Origin: Nocardioides sp. HDW12B
Lineage (GTDB): Bacteria > Actinomycetota > Actinomycetes > Propionibacteriales > Nocardioidaceae
Direction of reading: 5' to 3'
DNA length: 64,000 nt
Assembly (NCBI RefSeq): GCF_011299595.1
Contig: NZ_CP049867.1
Location: 3,410,001-3,474,000 of the forward strand
Part shown: piece by piece, positions 55,994 to 63,369 of the stretch
Layout of the letters: each line of letters starts with the position of its first letter
How positions within the stretch are numbered: position 1 is the stretch's first letter
Notes under the pieces: model-generated
Database searches by the model: none
What the model saw: only the letters and a program-made list of their open reading frames with translations
Told to the model about the DNA's origin: nothing
Translations under genes and position numbers: made by a program

Positions 55994-57153
55994 GCGCCTG
56001 CTCCTTCTCCACCGGCCGGGGCCGGGTCGGGACGGGGGCCCTCGAGGGCCTCACGGGTGGGCTCGTGCACGATGCGCCCGGCGTGCGTGACGCACGACCC
56101 GGCGACGATCTCGTCGTCGAAGTCGGGGTCGAACGCACCCTCGCGGGTCATGAGCGTCACGATGTTGACGATGTTCTGCGCGTAGAGCTTCGAGGCCGGC
56201 TGCGGCAGCTGCGAGGGCACGTTCTGCCCGCCCCAGACCTGCGCGTGGCCGATCCGCACGACCTCGCCGGCCACCGAGCCCTCGACGTTGCCGCCGGTCT
56301 CGGCGGCCAGGTCGACCACGACCGAGCCCGGCTTCATGCGCTCGACCATGTCGGTGGTCACGAGCATCGGCGCAGCCCGGCCGGGCACCGCGGCGGTCGT
56401 GATGAGCGCGTCCGCGTCCGCGATGTACGGCGTCAGCTTCTCGCGCTGGGTGGCGGCCCGGTCCGCGGTCATCTCGCGGGCGTACCCACCGGTGCCCTCG
56501 AGGGTCTCCAGCTCCAGGTCGATGGCGACCGCGCCCAGCGACCGGATCTCCTCGGCCGAGGCGGCGCGCACGTCGTAGGCCTTGACCACCGCACCGAGGC
56601 GCTTGGCGGTCGCGATCGCCTGCAGCCCGGCGACGCCGGCACCGAGCACGACGACCTGGGCCGGGGGCACCGTGCCGGCGGCGGTCATGTTGAGGGGGAA
56701 GAAGCGGCGCAGCATGCCGGCCGCGACGATCGCGCTGCGGTAGCCGGCGACCAGGGCCTGCGAGGACAGCGCGTCCATCGACTGGGCCCGGCTGATCCGC
56801 GGCACGAGCTCCATCGCGAAGGCGGTGATGCCGCAGTCGCGGAGGTCGGCCACCAGCTCGGGCGCCTGGTTGGTGTGGACGAACGACAGCGTCGACGTGC
56901 CCTCGGCGAGCTGGCGCACCGCAGGAGCGTCCAGGGCGTTCACCGAGACGATCAGCCCCGCCCCCTCGAAGGCGTGCGGGGAGACCTCGGCACCCGCGGC
57001 GACGTACTCCTCGTCGTCGTACTGCGCCCCGGCCCCCGCCCCTGGCTCGACGGCGACGTCATGGCCCAGGGCGGTCAGCTTGGCGACCAGCTCGGGGACC
57101 ATCGCCACACGTGACTCACCCTGGCGGGTCTCACGGGCTACAGCGATCTTCAC
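55990..57153 (-). CDS. pntAa: NAD(P) transhydrogenase NAD-binding alpha subunit
   Basis: A 387-aa domain I subunit related to alanine dehydrogenase. N-terminal MKIAVARETRQGESRVAMVPELV and the NAD Rossmann loop VVVLGAGVAGLQAIATAKRLGA are diagnostic; RSMDAL-type block here reads RAQSMDALSSQ. The GTG start at 57153 follows TAGGGT by seven bases (leaderless). It heads pntAa-pntAb-pntB, which supplies NADPH from NADH and the proton gradient. Confidence 0.96.
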   Translation of the reverse strand: MKIAVARETRQGESRVAMVPELVAKLTALGHDVAVEPGAGAGAQYDDEEYVAAGAEVSPHAFEGAGLIVSVNALDAPAVRQLAEGTSTLSFVHTNQAPELVADLRDCGITAFAMELVPRISRAQSMDALSSQALVAGYRSAIVAAGMLRRFFPLNMTAAGTVPPAQVVVLGAGVAGLQAIATAKRLGAVVKAYDVRAASAEEIRSLGAVAIDLELETLEGTGGYAREMTADRAATQREKLTPYIADADALITTAAVPGRAAPMLVTTDMVERMKPGSVVVDLAAETGGNVEGSVAGEVVRIGHAQVWGGQNVPSQLPQPASKLYAQNIVNIVTLMTREGAFDPDFDDEIVAGSCVTHAGRIVHEPTREALEGPRPDPAPAGGEGAGA

Positions 57154-57160
57154 GAGCCGG

Positions 57161-57210
57161 ACCCTAGATCACCCCGGGGGTCGGACCAACGACATGAGAC
57201 AGGTGTCTCA
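57161..57210 (-). promoter_or_regulatory. pnt promoter with upstream dyad
   Basis: On the minus strand: dyad TGAGACACCTGTCTCA (57210-57195, 7-bp arms), then TTGGTC (-35, 57189-57184), a 17-base spacer, TAGGGT (-10, 57166-57161), seven bases, and the GTG of pntAa. The dyad ends five bases upstream of the -35, a place typical for an activator but possible for a repressor. Confidence 0.65.
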
Positions 57211-57218
57211 CGGCCCGC

Positions 57219-57878
57219 TCAGGACCCGGCGTCGTCGCCCGTGCGGTTGTCCGGGTCGTCCTCGGGGTCGGGGCGGACGTGCACGCTCAACGAGTAGCCC
57301 CCGTTGTCGTACCCCTGCCCCTCCCAGCCGGCGTGGTGCCCGACCAGGTGCAGACCGGCGGCCGAGCACGCGGCGTCGTACGTCGCGAAGGGCACCTCGA
57401 GCGCGCCCTCGGGCAGGTGGTCGGCGTCGAGGCCGTAGCCGCAGACCAGCAGGCCGCGGGGCGCGAGGTGCGCCGACAGGCGGGCGCAGACGGCGTCCAG
57501 GTCGGCCTCGACGAAGGGCACGACGTTGCCGGCCATCACGACCAGCTCGAAGGTCGTCGCGAGGTCCAGGTCGGCCAGGTCGGAGACGACCCAGGTGACG
57601 CCGGGCGCCCGCTCGCGGGCCACGTCGACCATCGCGGGGTCGGCGTCGACACCGGTGACGTCGTAGCCCTCCTCGGCCAGGCGCTGCGCGACCCGGCCGG
57701 TGCCGCAGCCGGCGTCGAGCACCCGGGCGCCGTCACCGAGCAGGGGCCGCAGGAACGCGACCTCGCCGTGGACGTCGGTGCCCGTGGCGGCCAGCTCGTC
57801 GAAGTGCGCGGCGTAGACGTGCGCGTAGTCGGCGCCGTGCCGCTCGCGCAGCGTGCGCTCCCAGAGCGAGTCGGCCAC
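57219..57878 (-). CDS. Class I SAM-dependent methyltransferase
   Basis: A 219-aa methyltransferase: motif I VLDAGCGTGRVAQRLAEEG, then VTGVDADPAMVDVAR, VVSDLADLDL and GLLVCGYGLDADHLP. The substrate is unknown. The GTG at 57878 is one base after the stop of the ACT-domain gene, so the two are co-translated. It is separated from pntAa by 65 bases and different promoters. Confidence 0.9.
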   Translation of the reverse strand: MADSLWERTLRERHGADYAHVYAAHFDELAATGTDVHGEVAFLRPLLGDGARVLDAGCGTGRVAQRLAEEGYDVTGVDADPAMVDVARERAPGVTWVVSDLADLDLATTFELVVMAGNVVPFVEADLDAVCARLSAHLAPRGLLVCGYGLDADHLPEGALEVPFATYDAACSAAGLHLVGHHAGWEGQGYDNGGYSLSVHVRPDPEDDPDNRTGDDAGS

Positions 57879-57879
57879 C

Positions 57880-58521
57880 TCAGGCGCGCCGGATGGTGAC
57901 GGCCAGCGCGGCCAGGTGGGCCAGCCGGGCCAGCTCGGAGTCGAGGATCTCAGGGCCGCCGCGGCGCCCGGTCACGATGATCTCGTCACGGTCCAGGGGC
58001 ATGCCCGCCACGACGTTCTCGTTCAGCTGCGACCAGCCCGGCTCGACGTCGAGGCGGCCGGCGCGCTTCATGGGGAACCACGCCGCCTGGTCGTCGCCGA
58101 GGTCGGGCGCCGCCGAGGTGGCGTGGACCTGCTTGACGCCGGAGTCGGTGCGCGCGAGGCGCATCGCCCAGTCGGTGCGGAACGCGACCGGCAGCATGTC
58201 GACGAGGATGTCGTAGGCCGCCTTCGGCTCCTGGGTCAGCTGCTCGACGACCTCGAGGTCGAGGAACAGCTGCCCGCCGGCGGCGTACCGGCTGATCCAC
58301 AGCACCTGGACACCGTCGAGCTGGTTGCACGCGGAGACCACGGAGTCGGGCATCACGCCGTGGGCCATCTCGAGGAGCACGTCGTCGACGGCCGTGCCCT
58401 CGCCCCGGTGCTCGACGATCTCGATGGCCTCGATGTCGCCCCCGGCCTCACCGATGGCGCTCGCGACGCGACCCAGCGAGCCCGGCACGTCGGGCAGCTC
58501 GACCCGCAGCAGGTAGGGCAC
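57880..58521 (-). CDS. ACT-domain regulatory protein
   Basis: A 213-aa protein starting MPYLLRVELPDVPGSLGRVASAIGEAGGDIEAIEIVE, a clear ACT domain (residues 1-75) that should bind an amino acid or other small ligand. The C-terminal half (about 95-213) is a domain of unknown role (FRTDWAMRLART, AWFPMKRAGRLDVEPGWSQ). No catalytic domain is evident. The GTG start has AGGAGG upstream. Its promoter may be the TAGGGT at 58638-58643, with a dyad near the start point. Confidence 0.85.
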   Translation of the reverse strand: MPYLLRVELPDVPGSLGRVASAIGEAGGDIEAIEIVEHRGEGTAVDDVLLEMAHGVMPDSVVSACNQLDGVQVLWISRYAAGGQLFLDLEVVEQLTQEPKAAYDILVDMLPVAFRTDWAMRLARTDSGVKQVHATSAAPDLGDDQAAWFPMKRAGRLDVEPGWSQLNENVVAGMPLDRDEIIVTGRRGGPEILDSELARLAHLAALAVTIRRA

Positions 58522-58610
58522 GGGAGTCCTCCTCGCACGGCGGGCAGCTCGTCGCTGGTGCTGCCGCCGTCGGCCGGCGGTCGGCAGGTCGGGTCGGGTC
58601 AGGTCGGGGT

Positions 58611-58643
58611 GAACGCCCGATCGGGACGTTCGGCCCGACCCTA
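58611..58643 (-). promoter_or_regulatory. Candidate promoter/operator of the ACT-domain gene
   Basis: TAGGGT on the minus strand (58643-58638) could be a -10. GAACG (58611-58615) and CGTTC (58627-58631) flank CCCGATCGGG at the predicted start point, giving an imperfect dyad. The rest of 58522-58686 has no gene. Confidence 0.35.
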
Positions 58644-58686
58644 TCGCTCCCGCGTTTCGGCGAGGTTGCTCGTCCCCGGTCCGGGG

Positions 58687-58726
58687 ACCGGAGCGCGGAC
58701 GTCCCCCGTGGCGTCCGCGCTCCGGT
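58687..58726 (-). terminator. Hairpin terminator after the sulfotransferase gene
   Basis: A perfect 15-bp stem (58687-58701 with 58712-58726) closes a 10-base loop, about 85 bases after the sulfotransferase stop and before the ACT-gene promoter. Confidence 0.75.
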
Positions 58727-58809
58727 GGTCTGGTCCGGTGCGCACCTCGCGCCCGGCCGGTCCCGGCGGTGGTCGGCCCGGGGCGTTGCCCGGTGCCGAC
58801 CGGCGCCCG

Positions 58810-59823
58810 TCAGCCGACGGGTTGGCTGCGACCGGCGCGCCGCGTCGCGAAGGTGTCGCCGTCGCGGTGCGCCCGCCAGTCGGCGAAGGACTCGCCGGTC
58901 ACCTTCTCGAGCAGGTCGATGTCCTCGAGGAACGGCACCTGCAGCGCGGAGCGCTGCTCCGGAGTCAGGCGCGGGCGGGCCGGGTCGCCGCGGCCGTGCA
59001 GCTGGCCGATGATCGGCTTGCTCACTGCCCGCCAGTGCTGCGGCGGGAAGTGCGCCCCGAGGCGGGCACCGGCCCGCAGCACCGGACCGAGGACGCGCGT
59101 GCGGGCGCTCGGCACCACGAACGGACGGGAGTTGCCGGCCGGCACCTCCGTGAGCACGCCCTGGCTGACGCCGAGGAACGCGCAGACGCGGTCGAGCGTC
59201 GCGGCGGGCTCCTCGACGAGCTCGCGGTAGCGCAGCAGCAGGACGCGGTCGTGCTCGACGTGCTGGTAGAGGTCCTGGAGCTGGCGGCCGTACATGCCCA
59301 GCGAGCGGTAGTGCCAGAACGGCGCCCACCCGGCGTCGATGCGCTCCTGCTCGCGCGCGCAGGCCTGGAGGACGTCGGCGCACGGCTCGAGCCCGTCGAC
59401 CCAGAGGTGCTGCCAGTTGGAGTAGGCGCGGTCGACGGGGTCGCGCAGGACGGCGACCAGCTTGGCGTTCGGCAGGTCCGCGGCGATCCGCCGCCGCGCG
59501 TCGCGGTGGTAGAGGTAGAACGGCGTGCTCTCGCCGGTGCGCTGGTCGTCGCGGGCGTCGGCGAAGAGGTCGAGGTAGCGCTGCCGCTGCCAGACCCACT
59601 CCCGGTTGCTGTGGGCGTCGCCCGGGCCGGTGTACGCCGGCGGGAGCGAGTCCCCGCACAGGTAGTACTTCGGCTCCTTGACCGGGCTGAGGTAGAGCTC
59701 CGGGTGCTCGGCCAGCGCGGCGTGCAGGGCGGTGGTGCCCGCCTTCGGCGCGCCCACCAGCAGGAAGTCGGGGAGCCGTCCGCCTCGGGAGGCACGGGCG
59801 GAGGACAGGACGCGCGGCGACAT
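58810..59823 (-). CDS. Sulfotransferase family protein
   Basis: A 337-aa PAPS-dependent sulfotransferase. The 5'-phosphosulfate loop is LLVGAPKAGTTALHAALAEHP (residue about 20-40) and the 3'-phosphate motif is LRDPVDRAYSNWQHL (about 125-140). Similar proteins sulfate sugars or lipids at the envelope; the acceptor is unknown. The ATG at 59823 lies six bases after TACATT (leaderless). No PAPS-synthesis gene adjoins. Confidence 0.9.
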   Translation of the reverse strand: MSPRVLSSARASRGGRLPDFLLVGAPKAGTTALHAALAEHPELYLSPVKEPKYYLCGDSLPPAYTGPGDAHSNREWVWQRQRYLDLFADARDDQRTGESTPFYLYHRDARRRIAADLPNAKLVAVLRDPVDRAYSNWQHLWVDGLEPCADVLQACAREQERIDAGWAPFWHYRSLGMYGRQLQDLYQHVEHDRVLLLRYRELVEEPAATLDRVCAFLGVSQGVLTEVPAGNSRPFVVPSARTRVLGPVLRAGARLGAHFPPQHWRAVSKPIIGQLHGRGDPARPRLTPEQRSALQVPFLEDIDLLEKVTGESFADWRAHRDGDTFATRRAGRSQPVG

Positions 59824-59829
59824 GGCCCT

Positions 59830-59858
59830 AATGTATATCTAGTCGATCGACTTACCAA
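59830..59858 (-). promoter_or_regulatory. Sulfotransferase promoter with dyad in the spacer
   Basis: On the minus strand TTGGTA (59858-59853), 17-base spacer, TACATT (59835-59830), six bases, ATG. The spacer contains the perfect 12-bp palindrome AGTCGATCGACT (59841-59852), a repressor-type position. The segment is unusually A+T-rich for this genome. Confidence 0.65.
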
Positions 59859-59919
59859 CCTTTGTCCACCGGTTGTGGACAGGCCTGGGGATAACTGCCG
59901 GCAACCCGCCTGGACGGGG

Positions 59920-60807
59920 TCAGGGAGCCAGCACCGTGACGAGGTCGTGGGCGCCGTCGGGACGGGCCACCTCGGCGTACCAGCGGCTGCCTCCGCCGGG
60001 CAGCGGCACCACGGCGGCGTAGCGCAGCGCCCCGTCGGAGTGCGACGAGACGAGGGCCGGCTCCGGGTCGGCGACGAGGCCGCCCGCTCCGTCGGCGCGC
60101 GCGACCCCGGTCACCTCGTGCCAGTTGTCCTCGGCCCGGGCGCGGCCGTCGTACAGCACCGTGAGGGGCTCGGCGCTCAGCAGCGCGGTGACGCGCGCGC
60201 CGCGCGCGTCCCAGGCGCCGGGCGTGGGGCGCAGCACGGTGCCGTGCCCGGTCCAGGTGAGCCCGTCGTCGCTGGTGGCGTACGCCGTGGTCATCCGGTC
60301 CTCGTGGCCGGGCTCGTCGAGGGGGTGCACGCAGACCCACATCTGCCAGGTGCGGCCGTCGTGGACGATGACCGGGTCCTTGACCGCCTCGGTCGCGGAC
60401 CCCGGCAGCACCAGCGTGCGTGAGCCCGTCGGCAGCTCCTCGGGGGTGTCGGCGTCGAGTGCCTCGATCCACCAGTGCTTGGTGCCCGGGGTCGCGCAGG
60501 AGAGGTAGAGGCGCCAGCCGCCGTCGGGGCGTCGTACGACCACCGGACGCTCGAAGGACTCGGCGCCGAACTCCTCGCGCGCGACCTCAGCGACCGTCTC
60601 GAACGTGACGCCGTCGTCACTGCGGGCGACGACCACCGCCACGCCGCGCCCCTCCGCCAGCGGGCGGCGGACGCGGTAGGTCAGCCAGAAGACGCCGTCC
60701 TCGAGCACCGCGCTGGCCGCACCCGACCAGTTGCCCGGCCCCGGACCGGGGGCGGCGACCACGACGGTCGCGTCGTCGAAGGACGGGAGGGCGAGGGTGG
60801 TCGTCAT
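59920..60807 (-). CDS. Five-bladed beta-propeller protein (GH43-like fold)
   Basis: A 295-aa protein with repeated blade patterns (W-L-T-Y, W-R-L-Y-L, W-Q-M-W-V, TWTGHG, WHEVTGVARAD) like the glycosidase families 43, 32 and 117. Candidate acidic residues are in EDGVFWLTYRVRR, KDPVIVHDG and YDGRARAEDNWHE. No signal peptide, so it is cytoplasmic. Glycosidase activity is plausible but unproven. The ATG at 60807 lies six bases after TAGTCT (leaderless); a TTG two codons earlier is less likely. Confidence 0.75.
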   Translation of the reverse strand: MTTTLALPSFDDATVVVAAPGPGPGNWSGAASAVLEDGVFWLTYRVRRPLAEGRGVAVVVARSDDGVTFETVAEVAREEFGAESFERPVVVRRPDGGWRLYLSCATPGTKHWWIEALDADTPEELPTGSRTLVLPGSATEAVKDPVIVHDGRTWQMWVCVHPLDEPGHEDRMTTAYATSDDGLTWTGHGTVLRPTPGAWDARGARVTALLSAEPLTVLYDGRARAEDNWHEVTGVARADGAGGLVADPEPALVSSHSDGALRYAAVVPLPGGGSRWYAEVARPDGAHDLVTVLAP

Positions 60808-60816
60808 GGTCAAAGA

Positions 60817-61401
60817 CTACTCAGCGTGTCGACTTTCACGCGTCGCGACGAGCCCGAAGGTGGCCACCGGCTCGTGGCGGGGCCGGTTGCGCGGCCCCTC
60901 GCCGAGGTGGGAGGCGACCAGCTCGACCTCGTCGACGGTCCAGGTCGGACCGTCGTAGGCGCCGAGCACCCGCAGCCACCGGGTCGCCTCCACCGGCCGG
61001 TTCATCCGCGCCAGCGTCAGGTGGGGCACGAACGCCGCCCCGTCCGGCGGTGCCCCCGAGGTCGCCGCGGCGTTCCGCGCACCCACCGCGAGCCGGTCGA
61101 GCTCGACCGGGTCGTCGGCCCGCACGTCGGCGTAGAGCACCTTGGCGCGGGTCGGGTCGGGGAAGGCGCCGCCGCCGGCCAGCCGCAGGTCGAAGGGCCG
61201 TCGACGGGCTGCGGCCTCCCCCAGCCGCTCCTCGAGCTCGTCGCGCGAGCGGTCGGGCACGTCGGCCATGAACGCCAGCGTCAGGTGCCAGGTGTCGGGG
61301 TGGGTCCACCGCAGCCGGCTGGCCTCGCGACGCGGCGCCAGGAAGTCGTCGAGGTCCTCGATCACGTGGTCCGGCGGGCGGATGGCGACGAACATGCGCA
61401 T
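60817..61401 (-). CDS. thpR: RNA 2',3'-cyclic phosphodiesterase
   Basis: A 194-aa 2H phosphoesterase (LigT/ThpR). The two H-x-T motifs are HLTLAFMADVPD and HLTLARMNRPVE, about 80 residues apart. N-terminal MRMFVAIRPPDHV is typical. It opens 2',3'-cyclic phosphates of RNA in vitro; the true substrate is unknown. The ATG at 61401 lies six bases after TACCGT (leaderless). Confidence 0.92.
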   Translation of the reverse strand: MRMFVAIRPPDHVIEDLDDFLAPRREASRLRWTHPDTWHLTLAFMADVPDRSRDELEERLGEAAARRRPFDLRLAGGGAFPDPTRAKVLYADVRADDPVELDRLAVGARNAAATSGAPPDGAAFVPHLTLARMNRPVEATRWLRVLGAYDGPTWTVDEVELVASHLGEGPRNRPRHEPVATFGLVATRESRHAE

Positions 61402-61454
61402 CCGGTCACGGTAGGCGGCTCGGCGCGCGGTTTCCTCCCCCGTTCCGCCCGCGG

Positions 61455-62591
61455 TCAGTCGCACCCGAGACCCTGGGCGTACTCCCGCGGGACCTCGCCC
61501 CGGTCGACCTGGCGGCTGATCTCCCACAGCACCTCGGGATAGTCACCCTCGGCCTCCATTTCCCGCAGCACCGCCCAGTCCCGGCTGGACCGCAGCGCGT
61601 CGGCGGCCTCGGTCGCCGCAGCGTCGTCGCCGGCCGTGGTCGCGGTCTCGTACTGCTGCAGCCAGCGGCAGGCGACCGTCCCGGTCACTGCGGCGCCGAC
61701 CTGGTAGCGGTCCTGGGCGTCGTCGCCGCCCCCGGGGACGTCGCCTGCCTGGAAGCCGGCGGGCACGGGGACGTCGGCGAGCATCTCCTCGATCGTCGCG
61801 AGCCGGTCGGCGGGCGCCACGGCGTCACCGGTGAGGGCCGCCTCGAACGTCGCCCGGTCGACGTGGACGAGTCGGTCGAGGAGGGCCTCGTACGCCGCGC
61901 GGTCGCCGGCGTGGCCGCGCGCCTCGACGAAGGAGCCGTCCTCGGGGGTGCGCATGGTCGCGTAGTCGCCCGGGCCGTAGGCCCAGGAGGTGGCCGAGCG
62001 ACCGAGCATGGTGGTGCCACCGAGGCGCTCGAGGCCGCCTCGGGGGTCGTCGCGGTCGGAGAAGTAGGAGTCGTAGGCCTTCGCCGGGTACCAGTTCAGC
62101 TCGATCTCGCGGTCCCCCTGCCCCAGGACCAGGGTGCCGAGCCCGCCCTGCAGGTCGACGTAGGTGACCTCCCAGCCGGGCTCGTCGAGGAGCACGCGGG
62201 TCTGGCCGACGAGCGTGCCGTCGGGTTCCGCGGCGGTGAGTCCGGCGCCATCGGCGCCCTCCGCCTGTCCTGTGTCGTCGGCCGGGGAGGGCTCCGGAGC
62301 CGCGGTCGTGCCGGCGCCCACGGGCGGCTGCGACGGGTCGTCGCCGCGCAGCCAGAACGCCGGTACGGCGACGGCGGCGGCCACCGTCGCGGCGGCGAGA
62401 CCGGCCGCCAGCCACCCGCGGTGGCGGGAGACGGGGCGGCCGTCGAGGGAGTCGTGGTCCGGGGTACGGGTCGGGACGGGTGTGGCCATGATCGCCTCCA
62501 GGAGGTCCTGCCGCGCGCCGGCGAGCGGGAGGGCGGCGAGCTCACCGTCGTCGTACGCCGACCCGCTGGTCTCGTGTCCGTGGGTGCTCAT
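61455..62591 (-). CDS. Single-pass membrane protein, partner of ECF sigma factor
   Basis: A 378-aa protein: cytoplasmic residues 1-57 (LPLAGARQDLLEAIMATPVP...), one helix (GWLAAGLAAATVAAAVAVPAFWL), then an acidic linker and an external domain of no known family (VTYVDLQGGLGTLVLGQGDREIELNWYPAKAYDSYFSDR). It overlaps the sigma gene by four bases (ATGA), so it is the likely membrane regulator of that sigma factor. The architecture parallels the PASTA protein at 51613-53601, without PASTA domains. Confidence 0.75.
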   Translation of the reverse strand: MSTHGHETSGSAYDDGELAALPLAGARQDLLEAIMATPVPTRTPDHDSLDGRPVSRHRGWLAAGLAAATVAAAVAVPAFWLRGDDPSQPPVGAGTTAAPEPSPADDTGQAEGADGAGLTAAEPDGTLVGQTRVLLDEPGWEVTYVDLQGGLGTLVLGQGDREIELNWYPAKAYDSYFSDRDDPRGGLERLGGTTMLGRSATSWAYGPGDYATMRTPEDGSFVEARGHAGDRAAYEALLDRLVHVDRATFEAALTGDAVAPADRLATIEEMLADVPVPAGFQAGDVPGGGDDAQDRYQVGAAVTGTVACRWLQQYETATTAGDDAAATEAADALRSSRDWAVLREMEAEGDYPEVLWEISRQVDRGEVPREYAQGLGCD

Positions 62592-63241
62592 CGGTCTCCT
62601 CCTCCGCGCGGTCGTGGCTGGTGGGTGTCGCTGTCTCCTGGTTCGTGTCCGGGTGGCCCTGGATCGTGACGGCCGACGCCCGGCGCGTCCGCGCCCCAGG
62701 CGTCACCGAGCTCGTCGCGCAGCCGGGCGCGAGCCCGCGACAGCCGGGCGCGGACCGTGCCGACCGGGAGGTCGAGGGCGATCGCGACCTCGCGCGGCTC
62801 GAGCTCCTCCCAGACGGTGAGCGTCAGGACCTCACGGTCGGCCTCACGGAGCCGGTCCAGCGCGGCTCGCACCGTCGCGGTGGCGGCGAGGCGATCGGCG
62901 TGGTCCGGCACGGCCCGGGGCAGCTCGTCGCGCAGCCGCTGGCCCAGTCGCTGTCGGCGCGCCCGACCGCGACGGTCGTTGGCCAGGACGCGGCGCGCCA
63001 CGCCGTACAACCAGAGGCGGGCGTCGTCGCCGGGCGGCACCTCCGCCAGCCGCCGCCACGCGACCAGGAACGTCTCGGCGACCACGTCGGCCGCGCGCTC
63101 CGGCTCGTCGACGCGGCGCAGCGCGTAGGCCAGCAGCCGGTCGAACGTGTCGGCGTACAGGGCGGCGAAGCGGGCCTCGGCCTCCTGCCGCCTCACCTGC
63201 GCGACCTGCCCGACCCCGGGAGTCTGGGTGCTCGTGTCCAC
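62588..63241 (-). CDS. ECF sigma factor
   Basis: A 217-aa sigma-70 factor. Region 2: FDRLLAYALRRVDEPERAADVVAETFLVAWRRLAEVP; region 4: LREADREVLTLTVWEELEPREVAIALDLPVGTVRARLSRARARLRDEL. A disordered Pro/Gly/His tail follows. The GTG at 63241 has AAGGAGG upstream. Co-translated with the membrane protein downstream. A copy of the dispersed palindrome lies just upstream. Confidence 0.93.
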   Translation of the reverse strand: MDTSTQTPGVGQVAQVRRQEAEARFAALYADTFDRLLAYALRRVDEPERAADVVAETFLVAWRRLAEVPPGDDARLWLYGVARRVLANDRRGRARRQRLGQRLRDELPRAVPDHADRLAATATVRAALDRLREADREVLTLTVWEELEPREVAIALDLPVGTVRARLSRARARLRDELGDAWGADAPGVGRHDPGPPGHEPGDSDTHQPRPRGGGDR

Positions 63242-63291
63242 ACCCCCTCCTTGTCCGGCTCCCCCACCGCCGTTACCGGCGGTCGGCAGAT

Positions 63292-63360
63292 CCGTTCAAT
63301 TGTTCGTTCAGAACCCGGTCCGTGGACGTCGAACGAGGTTCTGAACGTTCTTTTGAACGG
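63292..63360. repeat. Dispersed palindrome, copy B
   Basis: Left arm 63292-63315 and right arm 63337-63360 pair over 8 + 11 bp with a 5-base mismatch in the middle. The right arm equals that of copy A for 23 bases, and AATGTGCG follows in both. It lies ten bases after the purB stop and before the second ECF sigma gene, the same context as copy A. Confidence 0.92.
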
Positions 63361-63369
63361 AATGTGCGG

